Shown here: piece after piece, positions 1-9,735 of the stretch | How positions within the stretch are numbered: position 1 is the stretch's first letter | Layout: each line of letters starts with the position of its first letter | NCBI GenBank assembly: GCA_016871255.1 | Contig: VFZH01000007.1 | Span: 1 to 54,590 of the forward strand | From: Acidimicrobiia bacterium | GTDB taxonomy: Bacteria > Acidobacteriota > Vicinamibacteria > Vicinamibacterales > UBA2999 | Direction: 5' to 3' | DNA length: 54,590 nt | Made by a program: the position numbers and the translations under genes | The notes under the pieces: generated by a model | What the model was told of the DNA's origin: nothing | The model's database searches: none | Seen by the model: only the letters and a program-made list of their open reading frames with translations

Positions 1-119
1 TGAGACGGCTGCGCGGATGCGGACGCTGCGAGGACACCGGCGGCGACGAGCGTAGCGGCCGCGGCGCGCCCGATCCTGGTTGCGGCCCGCGGCCGGCGGA
101 CGGAGAGGAGACGGGTCAT
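1..119 (-). CDS. N-terminal fragment of a secreted protein, runs off the left window edge
   Basis: Reverse-strand ATG at 119 reads MTRLLSVRRPRAATRIGRAAAATLVAAGVLAASASAQPS, a typical signal peptide; open to the window edge. Confidence 0.45.
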   Translation of the reverse strand, partial: MTRLLSVRRPRAATRIGRAAAATLVAAGVLAASASAQPS

Positions 120-319
120 CGCGACGAGCGTAACAGCAACCGGCATGCCCGCGCCTGCGAGGGCCGCCGGGTGCCCGATTGGGTGCTCGGAGCGTGCGAT
201 GCGCGGCTGTCGGACGCGCTGGCTCGGACCGGTGTGCGGACTATCCCGCCGGCCGGCGGACTATTTCGTCCCGGACTGGTCCCCGCAGACTGAGGCGAGC
301 GCTGCGGCCCCGGCCTCGC

Positions 320-1336
320 TCAGCCGCGCTCGGGATCCCACTGCAGGCCGAGCGCGACGATGCGGTCCAGCAGGCGGTCGTAGGACAGCCCCGCCACCCC
401 GCCCGATTCCGCGAAGTCCTCCCCGTACGCGAGGTTCGGGTTCGGGTTCGCCTCCAGCACGAACACCTCGCCGCGCTCGTCCAGGCGCAGGTCGATGCGC
501 GCGTAGCCGTTCAGATCGAGTGCGCGGTAGACCCGTTTGGCCACGTGCGCGATCCGATCCGCGATCGCGTCGGGGAGCGCGGCGCGGTCGGTCGCGATCC
601 CGTGCGTCTTCTGGTACTTGTCGCTCCACTTGACCCGCTCGGTGGCGATCCGCCACCGGTTGTCCGGCATCTTCGAGAACGACATCTCCCAGACGGGAAA
701 CACCTGGAGCCGTTCGTTGCCGAGCACCCCGACGTAGAGCTCGCGGCCGTCGATGAACTGCTCGACGATCGCCGCCGTGCCCAGGTGATCGTGAACGAAC
801 TGGACGCGTTTGACGAGCTGTTCCTCGTTCTCCACCACGGACGCCTGGGAGATGCCGACCGAGGCCTCGAAGAACAGCGACTTGACGATCAGGGGGAAGC
901 CGAGCCGTTTGGGCAGACGGGGCCGCATGCCCCTGCGCACCACGAAGAAGCCCGGCACGCGGATCCGGTGGTAGGTGAGGAGCTTCTTCGACAGCGCCTT
1001 GTCGCGCGCCAGGATCATCCCGCGCGGATTGCACCCGGTGTACGGCATCCGCATCAGCTCCAGGTGGCTGACGACGTTCTGATCGAACGTGGTGACGTTG
1101 GCGAACGCCTCCATCAGGTTGAACACGATGTCGGGTGTGAAGCGCTCGATCGCCCGGCGGATGCTCGACAGATCGTCGAGCAGCCCGAGGACCTCGACCT
1201 CGTGCCCGCGCTCGCGCAGCGTGGCAATGACGTCGTGCTCCATCTTCCACTCGGCGGTGACAACGTCGACGCCCGTCGTGTCCGCGGGCGGCACGAGGTG
1301 GTCGTGGACCAGCGCCAGGATCCGTTTCGTCTTCAC
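320..1336 (-). CDS. ATP-grasp / D-alanine-D-alanine ligase-like protein
   Basis: VKTKRILALVHDHLVPP...GFPLIVKSLFFEASVGIS...GYARIDLRLDERGEVFVLEANPNPNLAYGEDFAESG is a D-Ala-D-Ala ligase type C-terminus. GTG start at 1336 overlaps the upstream stop codon. Confidence 0.8.
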   Translation of the reverse strand: MKTKRILALVHDHLVPPADTTGVDVVTAEWKMEHDVIATLRERGHEVEVLGLLDDLSSIRRAIERFTPDIVFNLMEAFANVTTFDQNVVSHLELMRMPYTGCNPRGMILARDKALSKKLLTYHRIRVPGFFVVRRGMRPRLPKRLGFPLIVKSLFFEASVGISQASVVENEEQLVKRVQFVHDHLGTAAIVEQFIDGRELYVGVLGNERLQVFPVWEMSFSKMPDNRWRIATERVKWSDKYQKTHGIATDRAALPDAIADRIAHVAKRVYRALDLNGYARIDLRLDERGEVFVLEANPNPNLAYGEDFAESGGVAGLSYDRLLDRIVALGLQWDPERG

Positions 1337-2403
1337 AGCATCAGCCTGTGACCGTCGCCGTGCAGGTAGTTCATCGTCTGCACGGTCAGCAGCACGGTGA
1401 ACTCCTGGCGGGCCTGGTCCTCGGGAACGGCCAGGCGCAGCTTCAGCTCCTGGCTTCGCGCGATCATCCGCTCGAGCACCTGGTCGATCGTGTACTGGTA
1501 GATGCCGGTCCAGCTCGCGACGATGCGGCGGACCGGCCGGCGGACGCGCGCGATGAACTGCGCCGCCGTCGGGTTGCCGGCGAACTCGGGCGCGTCCGAG
1601 AAGATGCGCCGGAGATCCCGATCGTAGAAGTTCGGATGGCCCACGCCGTAATGGCGGCGCTTGGCCCGGTAGTGCTGCCGCAGCGTCTTCCGCAGGCGCC
1701 GCAGGGGATCGACCTCGCTGACGTTCTGGACGCGGGCCGGCCGTCCCCGCAGCGATCGCATCAGGGCGTCCACGTACTCGAGCTTCCGGAGAGCCAGCCA
1801 GCCCGTGTAGCGCTTCTGCCACTCGCTGTGCGGCGTGAGCCACACGGCGAACGTCTCCGCGAAGTCCTCATCGGGATGGCTCTGCGCGTACCAGGAGTCG
1901 AGGTGCAGCACGAAGCTCTTGCTGTAGGGGCGCGGCGTGTAGGACTCGGGATACGGCTCGGACGGCGAGCCGAACAGATCGCGCCGCCGGCGCCGCAGCC
2001 GCAGCCGGTACGCGTTGTCGATGGCGTGGCCGGTCTCGTGCCGCAGGATCCGCATGCACCACTCGGGTTCGCCCCCTTCGACCTCCAGCAGCTGTGCCTC
2101 CTCGAGCTTCTCCAGCCGGGGGTGCGCGAGAAAGAACGGCACGGCCACGGCAGACGCCCCGTCGGGCGTGAACCACTCGTCCGAAAGGTAGAAGTGGAGC
2201 GGGAACGTGAGCCCCCGATCGGCCAGCTCGCTCCGGAGCTGGGCCACGCGCGGCTCGATGCGGCTGCCCTCGATGGTCAGCGGCAGGTCCGCGAGGCGGA
2301 CGTCGAGCAGCTCCTCGTCGGCGAGCGCCGGCCAGTCGGCCGGCAGCGGGGTCCGGGAACTCGCGGCCACGGCGCCCTGATGATAGCGGCGGGACGAGGG
2401 CAC
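1333..2403 (-). CDS. Putative zinc-binding metallopeptidase
   Basis: ILRHETGHAIDNAYRL plus downstream DEDFAETFAVWL; resembles the putative zinc-binding metallopeptidase (Peptidase_Mx-like) family. The true start may be slightly downstream. Confidence 0.7.
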   Translation of the reverse strand: MPSSRRYHQGAVAASSRTPLPADWPALADEELLDVRLADLPLTIEGSRIEPRVAQLRSELADRGLTFPLHFYLSDEWFTPDGASAVAVPFFLAHPRLEKLEEAQLLEVEGGEPEWCMRILRHETGHAIDNAYRLRLRRRRRDLFGSPSEPYPESYTPRPYSKSFVLHLDSWYAQSHPDEDFAETFAVWLTPHSEWQKRYTGWLALRKLEYVDALMRSLRGRPARVQNVSEVDPLRRLRKTLRQHYRAKRRHYGVGHPNFYDRDLRRIFSDAPEFAGNPTAAQFIARVRRPVRRIVASWTGIYQYTIDQVLERMIARSQELKLRLAVPEDQARQEFTVLLTVQTMNYLHGDGHRLML

Positions 2404-2476
2404 TGTCTCGCCGGTACAATGGGCGTCCCGGCCGCGGTCAGTCGCGGCGCGGAGCCATCACCGTGCCCGGAGACTC

Positions 2477-4300
2477 ATGAGTGCACCTGCCGCGTTGGAC
2501 GCCAGTGACCGCTCCGCCCTTCGGACGGAGCACACCTGGAACCTCGCCGATCTGTACCCGTCGGTCGACGCGTGGCGGGAGGCGCGCATGCGGGTCGTGT
2601 CGGCCCTGCCCGGCCTGGGGCGGTTCCGGGGGCGACTCGGCACGCCGGCCGTGCTCGCGGACGCGCTGTCGCTGCGGGCCGAGCTCGAGAAGGAGGTGGC
2701 GCGTTTGTCGGTGTTCGCGGCTGCCCTGGGTGACCAGGACACCCGCGTGGCGGCACATCAGGGGATGCAGCAGGAGATGTTGCAGCTCGCCACGGCGCTC
2801 GCCGCCGAAGCGTCGTTCATCGAACCGGAGCTGCTCGCGCTGCCCGGCGGCGCCATCGAGCGCGCCCTGGCGGACGCGCCGGCACTGGCGCCCCACGCCT
2901 TCGGCCTCCGGGACCTGGTGCGGCGGGCCCGCCACACGCTGAGCGGCGTCGAGGAGAGGCTGCTGGCGGCGGTGCGGCCGCTGGCCAGCGCCCCGGAAGA
3001 CATCTTCGCGATCCTCGCGAACGCGGACTTCCCGTATCCGACCGCGACGACCTCCGAGGGGCGGGCGGTGCGCGTGGACCAGGCCGGCTACGCGCGGCTC
3101 CGCGCCTCGGTCCACCGGGCCGACCGTCAGACGGCCATGACGGCGTTCTTCGCCGCTCTCGGTGGCTTCAACGGCACGCTGGGGATGACGCTGAACGGCA
3201 GCGTGCAGAAGACGCGGTTCCTGGCGAACGCGCGCGGGTACGGCTCGTCGCTCGAGATGGTCCTCGACGGACCGAACATCCCCGTGCCGGTCTACCGGCG
3301 GCTCATCGACGGCGTAAACCGCCACCTGCCGGTGTTCCACCGCTACCTCCGCCTGCGCCGCCGCATGCTCGACCTGCCGGACCTGCACTACCACGACCTG
3401 TACGCGCCACTCGTGCCCGATGCCGACGAGTCCTACAGCCCGGAGGCGGCGATGGCCGCGGTGCGTGCGGCGTTCACACCGCTGGGCCCGGAGTACGTGG
3501 ACGTCGTGGCGCGTGCGTGCGCGGAGCGGTGGATCGACTGGCATCCCGCGACCGGCAAGCGATCGGGCGCCTATTCGGAGGGGGCCGCGTACGACGTGCA
3601 TCCGTACATCCTGCTGAACTACCAGGGCAAGCTGCACGACGTCAGCACGCTGGCGCACGAACTGGGCCACACGCTGCACAGCTGGTACTCGAACCGGACG
3701 CAGCCCTACACGCTGGCGGCGTACCACACGTTCGTGGCCGAAGTGGCGTCCACGTTCAACGAGGAGCTGCTCGTGGACGACCTGCTGCGCCGGCACGCGT
3801 CGGGCGCGATGCGGCGCGCCCTGCTGGGGCACTACCTCGAGAACATCAAGTCCACGGTGGTCCGGCAGACGCAGTTCGCCGAGTTCGAGCTGCGGATGCA
3901 CGAGATGGCGCAGGAGGGCGAGCCGATCACCGGCGAGGCGCTGTCGCGCCTGTATCTCGAGATCGTGCGCCGGTACTACGGCCACGGCGCGGGCGTCTGT
4001 ACGGTGGCCGGCGAGATCGCGCACGAGTGGAGCTACATCCCGCACTTCTACCGCGACTTCTACGTGTTCCAGTACGCGACGTCGTTCGCGGCCTCCGTCG
4101 CCCTCGCAGACCGTGTCCGCAGAGGGGAGCCTGGCACGGTGGAGCGGTATCTGGCGTTCATCAGCGCCGGCGGGTCGAAGTACCCGATCGACCTGCTCCG
4201 TGACGCGGGCGTGGACATGACCACCGACGAGCCGATCGACCTCACCTTCGCGAAGATGGCGCAGGTGATGGACGAGCTCGAGGCGCTGATCGGGGACTGA
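2477..4300 (+). CDS. pepF: Oligoendopeptidase F (M3 family)
   Basis: HELGHTLHSWYSNRTQPYTLAAYHTFVAEVASTFNE zinc-binding region and full-length M3B architecture (607 aa). Confidence 0.92.
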   Translation: MSAPAALDASDRSALRTEHTWNLADLYPSVDAWREARMRVVSALPGLGRFRGRLGTPAVLADALSLRAELEKEVARLSVFAAALGDQDTRVAAHQGMQQEMLQLATALAAEASFIEPELLALPGGAIERALADAPALAPHAFGLRDLVRRARHTLSGVEERLLAAVRPLASAPEDIFAILANADFPYPTATTSEGRAVRVDQAGYARLRASVHRADRQTAMTAFFAALGGFNGTLGMTLNGSVQKTRFLANARGYGSSLEMVLDGPNIPVPVYRRLIDGVNRHLPVFHRYLRLRRRMLDLPDLHYHDLYAPLVPDADESYSPEAAMAAVRAAFTPLGPEYVDVVARACAERWIDWHPATGKRSGAYSEGAAYDVHPYILLNYQGKLHDVSTLAHELGHTLHSWYSNRTQPYTLAAYHTFVAEVASTFNEELLVDDLLRRHASGAMRRALLGHYLENIKSTVVRQTQFAEFELRMHEMAQEGEPITGEALSRLYLEIVRRYYGHGAGVCTVAGEIAHEWSYIPHFYRDFYVFQYATSFAASVALADRVRRGEPGTVERYLAFISAGGSKYPIDLLRDAGVDMTTDEPIDLTFAKMAQVMDELEALIGD

Positions 4301-4308
4301 CGTGCGCC

Positions 4309-4327
4309 GCCCGGTCCGCCGCCGGGC
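4309..4327. terminator. Candidate bidirectional hairpin between convergent genes
   Basis: GCCCGG-N7-CCGGGC fills most of the 27-bp gap between the pepF and arginase stop codons; no U-run. Confidence 0.3.
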
Positions 4328-5242
4328 CTACAGGATCCGTTTTCCCAGCGCGGACAGGGCGAGCTCCACGGCGAGCTCCGCGGTCGTGTTCCGCACGTCG
4401 AGCGTCGGATTCACCTCCACCAGGTCGAGCCCTGCCAGGCGGCCCGACTCGGCCACCATCTCCATGACCATGTGCGCTTCCCGGTAGTCGAGCCCGCCGC
4501 GCACCGGCGTGCCCACGCCGGGCGCGATCGACGGATCGCAGGCGTCGAGGTCGAACGACACGTGCACGCCCCCCGTGCCGCGCCCGGCCATCGCCAGCGC
4601 GCGTGACGCCACCTGCGCGATACCGTCCCGATCGATGTCCTTCATCGTGAACACCCGCACGCCGCTCGCGCGAATACGTGCCTTCTCGGCTTCGTCCAGG
4701 TTCCGGATCCCGACGAGGACCGTGTGGCTGGCCTGCACGACGGGGGAGACGTCTCCGATGCCGGCCAGCTCGCGCGGTTCGCTGCCGAGGAGCGCCGCCA
4801 GCGGCATGCCGTGGACGTTGCCACTTGTCGTGGTGTCGGGCGTGTTGATATCGCCGTGCGCATCCACCCAGATCAGACCGAGCGGCCTGCGGTGCCGTTC
4901 CCGCACGCGGGCGGCCGTGGCGGCCACCGAGCCGGCCGCCACGCTGTGATCGCCGCCGAGCACGAGCGGCAACGCATCCTGCCGATGGGACCGCAACGCC
5001 CGTTCGTAGAGCCGCCGGCACACCCGCGCGATGTGCCGGATGTACTTCTTGCGCGGGTCCTCGGGTCGCCGGGATTCGGGGATCGGCACGGGCAGATCGC
5101 CACGGTCCACGACCTGTAGTCCGAGTGTGGCCAGCCGGTCGGCCAGGCCCGCGATGCGCATCGCCGAAGGACCCATGTCGACGCCGCGTCGGCCGGCACC
5201 GAGGTCCAGGGGAGCGCCGATGAGGTGCACGGCACGGCTCAT
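4328..5242 (-). CDS. rocF: Arginase / ureohydrolase family
   Basis: VLGGDHSVAAGSVA, IWVDAHGDINTPDTTTSGNVHGMPLAALLG and VSFDLDACDPSIAPGVGTPVRGGL are arginase metal-binding motifs. Confidence 0.9.
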   Translation of the reverse strand: MSRAVHLIGAPLDLGAGRRGVDMGPSAMRIAGLADRLATLGLQVVDRGDLPVPIPESRRPEDPRKKYIRHIARVCRRLYERALRSHRQDALPLVLGGDHSVAAGSVAATAARVRERHRRPLGLIWVDAHGDINTPDTTTSGNVHGMPLAALLGSEPRELAGIGDVSPVVQASHTVLVGIRNLDEAEKARIRASGVRVFTMKDIDRDGIAQVASRALAMAGRGTGGVHVSFDLDACDPSIAPGVGTPVRGGLDYREAHMVMEMVAESGRLAGLDLVEVNPTLDVRNTTAELAVELALSALGKRIL

Positions 5243-5246
5243 GGCA

Positions 5247-6635
5247 TCAGCTGCGCGCCGGGACCGATGCCGCGGTGTGCGCGGCGGCGCGTGCAGCCGC
5301 CTCCCGCGCATCCGCCACACAGTCGGGAATGCCGATCGACCGGAACCCGCTTCCGGCGACGAAGAGCCCGGGGACGGCCGCCAGGTGCCGTTCGATCGCG
5401 GCCATCCGGTCGAGGTGCCCGACTTCGAACTGCGGGCTTCGCCGCTCCCAGCGGTAGAGCCGCGAGAAGAGCGGTGGTCCCGAGATGTGGAGCACGCGTG
5501 CCAGCGCGTCGTGCGCGACGCTCACCAGTTCCTCGTCGGGCCGTGCGAACCCTTCGGGGTCCCGGCCGCCGCCGACGAACGCGCGGAGCAGGACGCAGCC
5601 GTCGGGCGCGCGCCCGGGCCACTTCGAGCTGACCCACGTGCCGGCGAGGATCGGGCAGCGTTCACGGCGGGGCACGACGAACCCGGTGCCGCTGAGCGGG
5701 TGGCTCACCTGCGACCGGCGGTACCCGAGTGCCACTGTGGCCGTGGACGCATACGGCACCTCCGCGCAGAGGCGGGACGCGTCCGGGCTCAGCTCGCCGA
5801 GCAGCGCGGCTGCCGCGTACGCCGGCACGGCGGCGATCACGGCCTTCGCGCGAATCGACTCCGCGTCCGTACTGACGACGAAAGCCCCGTCGTGGTGCAG
5901 GCGGGTCACGGGGGTGGAGAGCCGAAGGGTCCCCGGCATCAGGGCCGCCTCGAGCCGATCGGTCAGCTCACCGATGCCGCCAGGCAGCGAGACGAATGCC
6001 CCATCGGGCGACGCGGGTCCGCGCACGGTGCGGAAGGCGCGAAGCACGCTGCCGTGGCGTGACTCGGCCGCGACGAGCCTGGGGAAGAGCGCCCGGGCCG
6101 AGAGTCGGTCGGCATCGCCCGCGTGAATGCCGGCGAGGAGCGGGTCGGCGAGGTACTCGGCGGCTTCGCGTCCGAAGCGTCGGGCGACAAAGGCGCCAAG
6201 CGCTTCGTCCTCGTTGTCCGTGCGGCGTGGGACCAGGACCTCGAGGCCCATCCGGAGTTTGCCGGGCCAGGTGAAGAGCGACGAGGTGGCCAGGGCGCGG
6301 GCGCTCAGCGGAAAGCCCAGGAACGACCCCTCGACGATCGGATGAAGGCGGCCGCCTCGCAGTACGTACGCCGTCCGGGGGGTGAGCGTCGGGTGGAGCC
6401 GGTCGCCGAGGCCCAGCTCGTGGCACAGGGCCACCCCGGCGGGTTTCTGCACCAGCAGCGAATCCGGGCCGCCGTCGATCACCCAGCCGTCGAATCGTTC
6501 GCTGAGGATGACGCCGCCGGCACGGGGGGTCCGCTCGAGGACCGAAACGGTGAGGCCGCGGCGCTGCAGTTCCCAGGCGGCCGACAGCCCGGCGATGCCT
6601 GCGCCGATCACGACGGTGTCGACGAGCGGTTCCAT
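5247..6635 (-). CDS. hemY: Protoporphyrinogen oxidase (HemY/PPOX type)
   Basis: N-terminal FAD motif VVIGAGIAGLSAAWELQRRGLTVSVLERTPRAGG; PPOX-like FDGWVIDGGPDSLL; adjacent to hemE. Confidence 0.9.
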   Translation of the reverse strand: MEPLVDTVVIGAGIAGLSAAWELQRRGLTVSVLERTPRAGGVILSERFDGWVIDGGPDSLLVQKPAGVALCHELGLGDRLHPTLTPRTAYVLRGGRLHPIVEGSFLGFPLSARALATSSLFTWPGKLRMGLEVLVPRRTDNEDEALGAFVARRFGREAAEYLADPLLAGIHAGDADRLSARALFPRLVAAESRHGSVLRAFRTVRGPASPDGAFVSLPGGIGELTDRLEAALMPGTLRLSTPVTRLHHDGAFVVSTDAESIRAKAVIAAVPAYAAAALLGELSPDASRLCAEVPYASTATVALGYRRSQVSHPLSGTGFVVPRRERCPILAGTWVSSKWPGRAPDGCVLLRAFVGGGRDPEGFARPDEELVSVAHDALARVLHISGPPLFSRLYRWERRSPQFEVGHLDRMAAIERHLAAVPGLFVAGSGFRSIGIPDCVADAREAAARAAAHTAASVPARS

Positions 6636-6670
6636 CGTGCGCGGTCCGCCAGACCCTGCTGCGACGGGCG

Positions 6671-7744
6671 TCAGCCGGCGCCGGCCGGACTGCCCGATTC
6701 CGGTGCCGGCCGCCTCGTGACCGCGTGCACGTGTTCGGCCAGCAGCTGGACGTGTTCGAGCGGCGTGGACGGCAGGATGCCGTGACCCAGGTTGAAGATG
6801 TGGCCGGGGCGGCCGTCCGCGCGAGCGAGCACGTCCTCGGCTGCGTCGAGCAGCCGCTCGATCGGACCGAGCAGCAGCGTGGGATCGAGGTTGCCCTGTA
6901 CGGCCCGATCGTGGCCGATCCGCGTCCAGGCGTCGTCCAGCGGGATCCGCCAGTCCACGCCGATGACCTCGCCCCCGGCGTCACGCAGCTCTTCCAGCAG
7001 CATCGACGTGCCGGTGCCGAAGTGGATCGTGGGGACGCGCCCGCCGACCGCCTCGAAGATGCGGCGGGTGTGGGGCAGCACGAACTCGCGGTAGTCGGCC
7101 GCGTTGAGCGCCCCGACCCAGGAGTCGAACACCTGGACGGCGTCGACACCGGCGTCGATCTGCGCGTTGAGGTAGTCGCCGGCCATGGCGGCCAGCCTGC
7201 CGCAGAGCCGATGCCAGGCCTCCGGCTGTCCGTACATGAGCGTCTTCGTCTGTGCGTAGTTCGACGAAGGTCCCCCTTCGATGGCGTACGACGCCAGCGT
7301 GAACGGCGCTCCGGTGAACCCGATCAACGGGACACGGCCCTGCAACTCCCGTTTGACCTGCCGGATGGTCTGCAGGACGTGCGCGAGCGACTCGCGGGGA
7401 TCGAACGGCCGCAACCGATCGATGTCCCAGGCCGATCGCAGGGGCGTTTCGATCGCCGGGCCCTCGCCGGCGATGAAGTCGAAGGGCAGTCCCATGGGCT
7501 CGAGCGGCAGCAGCAGATCGGAAAAGAGGATCGCCGCGTCGACGTCGATGCGCCGCAGGGGCTGGAGGGTGACCTCGGTCGCCAGATCCGGCGTGCGGCA
7601 CAGCTCCAGCAGCGAGTGCTTCTCGCGGAGCCGCCGGTATTCGGCCATGTACCGGCCGGCCTGTCGCATGAACCAGACCGGTGTCCGGTCCACCTCCCGG
7701 CGGCGGCAGGCATCGAGGAATCGCGTGTTCGTCACTGTGGTCAC
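6671..7744 (-). CDS. hemE: Uroporphyrinogen decarboxylase
   Basis: FLDACRRREVDRTPVWFMRQAGRYMAEYRRLREKHSLLELCRTPDLATEVTLQP is the HemE signature. GTG start at 7744 overlaps the upstream TGA. Confidence 0.95.
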   Translation of the reverse strand: MTTVTNTRFLDACRRREVDRTPVWFMRQAGRYMAEYRRLREKHSLLELCRTPDLATEVTLQPLRRIDVDAAILFSDLLLPLEPMGLPFDFIAGEGPAIETPLRSAWDIDRLRPFDPRESLAHVLQTIRQVKRELQGRVPLIGFTGAPFTLASYAIEGGPSSNYAQTKTLMYGQPEAWHRLCGRLAAMAGDYLNAQIDAGVDAVQVFDSWVGALNAADYREFVLPHTRRIFEAVGGRVPTIHFGTGTSMLLEELRDAGGEVIGVDWRIPLDDAWTRIGHDRAVQGNLDPTLLLGPIERLLDAAEDVLARADGRPGHIFNLGHGILPSTPLEHVQLLAEHVHAVTRRPAPESGSPAGAG

Positions 7745-8133
7745 TCGGGAACCGGCTGGCGGATCAGGTCGCGGGCCAGGGTCACGAGCTCCTCCAGCCA
7801 CAGGGGCTTGAAGCGAACCTCGGCGTCCAGGGCACGGATCTCTGCCGCCTGATCGTCGTCGAGATAGTAGTCGCCGGTCACGATGGCGACGGGAGTCCGG
7901 GCCAGCCCGGGAATCGCGCGCACGGCGCGCAGGAACTGCAGCCCGCTGGTGAGCGGCATGCGGAGGTCGAGGATGACGGCGTGCGGGCGGTGCGCCTGCG
8001 CCAGCATCAGCCCTTCGTCGGCCGAGAGGGCCGCCCATACCTCGTGGCCCTCCAGACGCAACATCCGCGAGAATGTGTCCGTCACGCTCACGTCGTCGTC
8101 AACGATGAGGACGCGGGTGACGGCGTGTTCCAC
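7741..8133 (-). CDS. Stand-alone response regulator receiver domain protein
   Basis: RVLIVDDDVSVTDTFSRML...AVILDLRMPLTSG...VRFKPLWLEELV; REC fold motifs DDD, D and K present. Start chosen at GTG 8133. Confidence 0.82.
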   Translation of the reverse strand: MEHAVTRVLIVDDDVSVTDTFSRMLRLEGHEVWAALSADEGLMLAQAHRPHAVILDLRMPLTSGLQFLRAVRAIPGLARTPVAIVTGDYYLDDDQAAEIRALDAEVRFKPLWLEELVTLARDLIRQPVPE

Positions 8134-8333
8134 GGCCGGCGGCACCGGTTCATTGTGGGGCTGGCCCCCGGGATCGTCAAGCAACCGACGGGGCAACGGG
8201 CGGGGCAGCGGGGCCGCGGCGACGGCGCGGAGCGCCGGAAAACGCGGATTCCCGAGTGAGCCCGTGCTATAGTCAGCCGGTTTCGGGGCCGGTGGTCGTG
8301 GCGCCGGCAGGGTCAAGGCGCGACCCGGAGGCT

Positions 8334-9044
8334 GTGTTGAGCCCAATCCTCGTAAGGCCCGTGCGCGAGCAGCTCGAGCACGACAAGGTCATCCGCCTGC
8401 TGCAGGCGAAGTACAAGCGCAAGCACGACGCCAGGATCAATCCCGGAGCTCAGCAGGACGCGCCGGTCGGTTCCGGCCCCATGCCCCTGTTTCCCGACGT
8501 CGTGTTGCACGAGAACGACTCGTCGAAGAAGGTGGCCGGCGTCGTCGAAGTCGAGACCTCCGAGTCGGTCAACCACCTCGAGGCGTCGTACCAGTGGGCC
8601 GGGTTCGGGCGTCTGCGTGTGCCCTTCCATCTCTACGTGCCCGCCGCGTCGGTCGAAGGTGCCCGGCGGCTGTGCACGGAGCTCCAGATACCCGTGGCCG
8701 AGCTGTGGGCGTACCACGCAGTCGGTGAGGAGATCCGCTTCACGCTGATCCTCCGCGCCGCCCAGCCGGCGGAGACGAAGTCGCGGGCAAGTACGACTGG
8801 ACGTCGGGCCGCACGGACCCGGCCGGCCGCGGCCGCGCGCAAGGCGCCCGCGAGGAAGGCCGCGACCCCGCGGAAGGCCGCGAGCGGGCGCAGGACCACG
8901 GCCGCCCGGAGCGCCCGTCGGTCAGGGGCCGCGAAGAAGGCCACCTCTTCACGCGCGACACGCGCGACAGGGGCGGCCGCGAAGAAGCGTCCGGCGGCGA
9001 CGCGCGCTGCGAAGATCCGTCGCGGTGCCACCAAGCGAAAATAG
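8334..9044 (+). CDS. Hypothetical protein: conserved N-domain plus histone H1-like Ala/Lys/Arg-rich tail
   Basis: About 150-aa globular region (PDVVLHENDSSKKVAGVVEVETSES...) followed by ARKAPARKAATPRKAASGRR...AAKKRPAATRAAKIRRGATKRK. GTG start preceded by an extended -10-like TGCTATAGT. Confidence 0.7.
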   Translation: MLSPILVRPVREQLEHDKVIRLLQAKYKRKHDARINPGAQQDAPVGSGPMPLFPDVVLHENDSSKKVAGVVEVETSESVNHLEASYQWAGFGRLRVPFHLYVPAASVEGARRLCTELQIPVAELWAYHAVGEEIRFTLILRAAQPAETKSRASTTGRRAARTRPAAAARKAPARKAATPRKAASGRRTTAARSARRSGAAKKATSSRATRATGAAAKKRPAATRAAKIRRGATKRK

Positions 9045-9699
9045 CCTCGTGCCGTTTCTCAGGGTCCTCAGGGACAAGCGCGGCTACGAAACCACCTACC
9101 TCATGGACTACGGACGCGAGGGCGCCCGCCAGCGCTCGCGCGTGTTGTACGTGTTCCGGTCGCCACCCGGCCTTCGCGTGGGACGGCAGGTGCTCGAGGG
9201 CGACGTGCGCCGCGAGATCGAGACGGCGCATCCGGAGATTGCGTTTGACTGGCGTGCCGTCTTCGCCGATCGACAGGTCATCGAGACCAGGGATGTCCGT
9301 CGCCCGCGGCGGCGGCGGGAGGCGGACAGCGACGAGCCTGCCGCCGCCCCCGCGCCTGCGCCGGACGCCGCCGACAGCCCGGCTCCAGCTTCAGCGGGTG
9401 CCCAGGGTTCCGGGGTTCCGGCCGCCATCGAGGGCGCCACCGATGACGAGCGCCTGGCCTGGCTGCGTGGGTGGTACCCGCGGCTCCACGCCCGCGTCAC
9501 GGCACTGCACGATCCCGCTCGGCGCGAGGCGCTGACCGCCCTGGCCGAACGGCTGAATCCGGACGGCTGGGCGCAGGAGGTCGATCTGGCCACGCACCTC
9601 CACGAGGCCGGCGTGGCGCTCGAGCGGCTCTCGCGTGTGCTGACGCGCCGCCGCCAGCGGCGACGGGCGGCGGGGCCCGGCGCACCAGGCGCGCGCTGA
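9025..9699 (+). CDS. Hypothetical protein
   Basis: Codes YETTYLMDYGREGARQRSRVLYVFRSPPGLRVGRQVLEGDVRREIETAHPEIAFDW; adjacent to the H1-tailed gene; the start may be GTG at 9049. Confidence 0.65.
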   Translation: MPPSENSLVPFLRVLRDKRGYETTYLMDYGREGARQRSRVLYVFRSPPGLRVGRQVLEGDVRREIETAHPEIAFDWRAVFADRQVIETRDVRRPRRRREADSDEPAAAPAPAPDAADSPAPASAGAQGSGVPAAIEGATDDERLAWLRGWYPRLHARVTALHDPARREALTALAERLNPDGWAQEVDLATHLHEAGVALERLSRVLTRRRQRRRAAGPGAPGAR

Positions 9700-9735
9700 C
9701 CGGGTCCGCAGGGCCGTGACCGAGCCCGTAGAGCC

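Noticed and set aside
2438-4045. 535-aa reverse-strand ORF
   Set aside because: Antisense shadow of pepF; His/Arg/Val-rich with no family motif.
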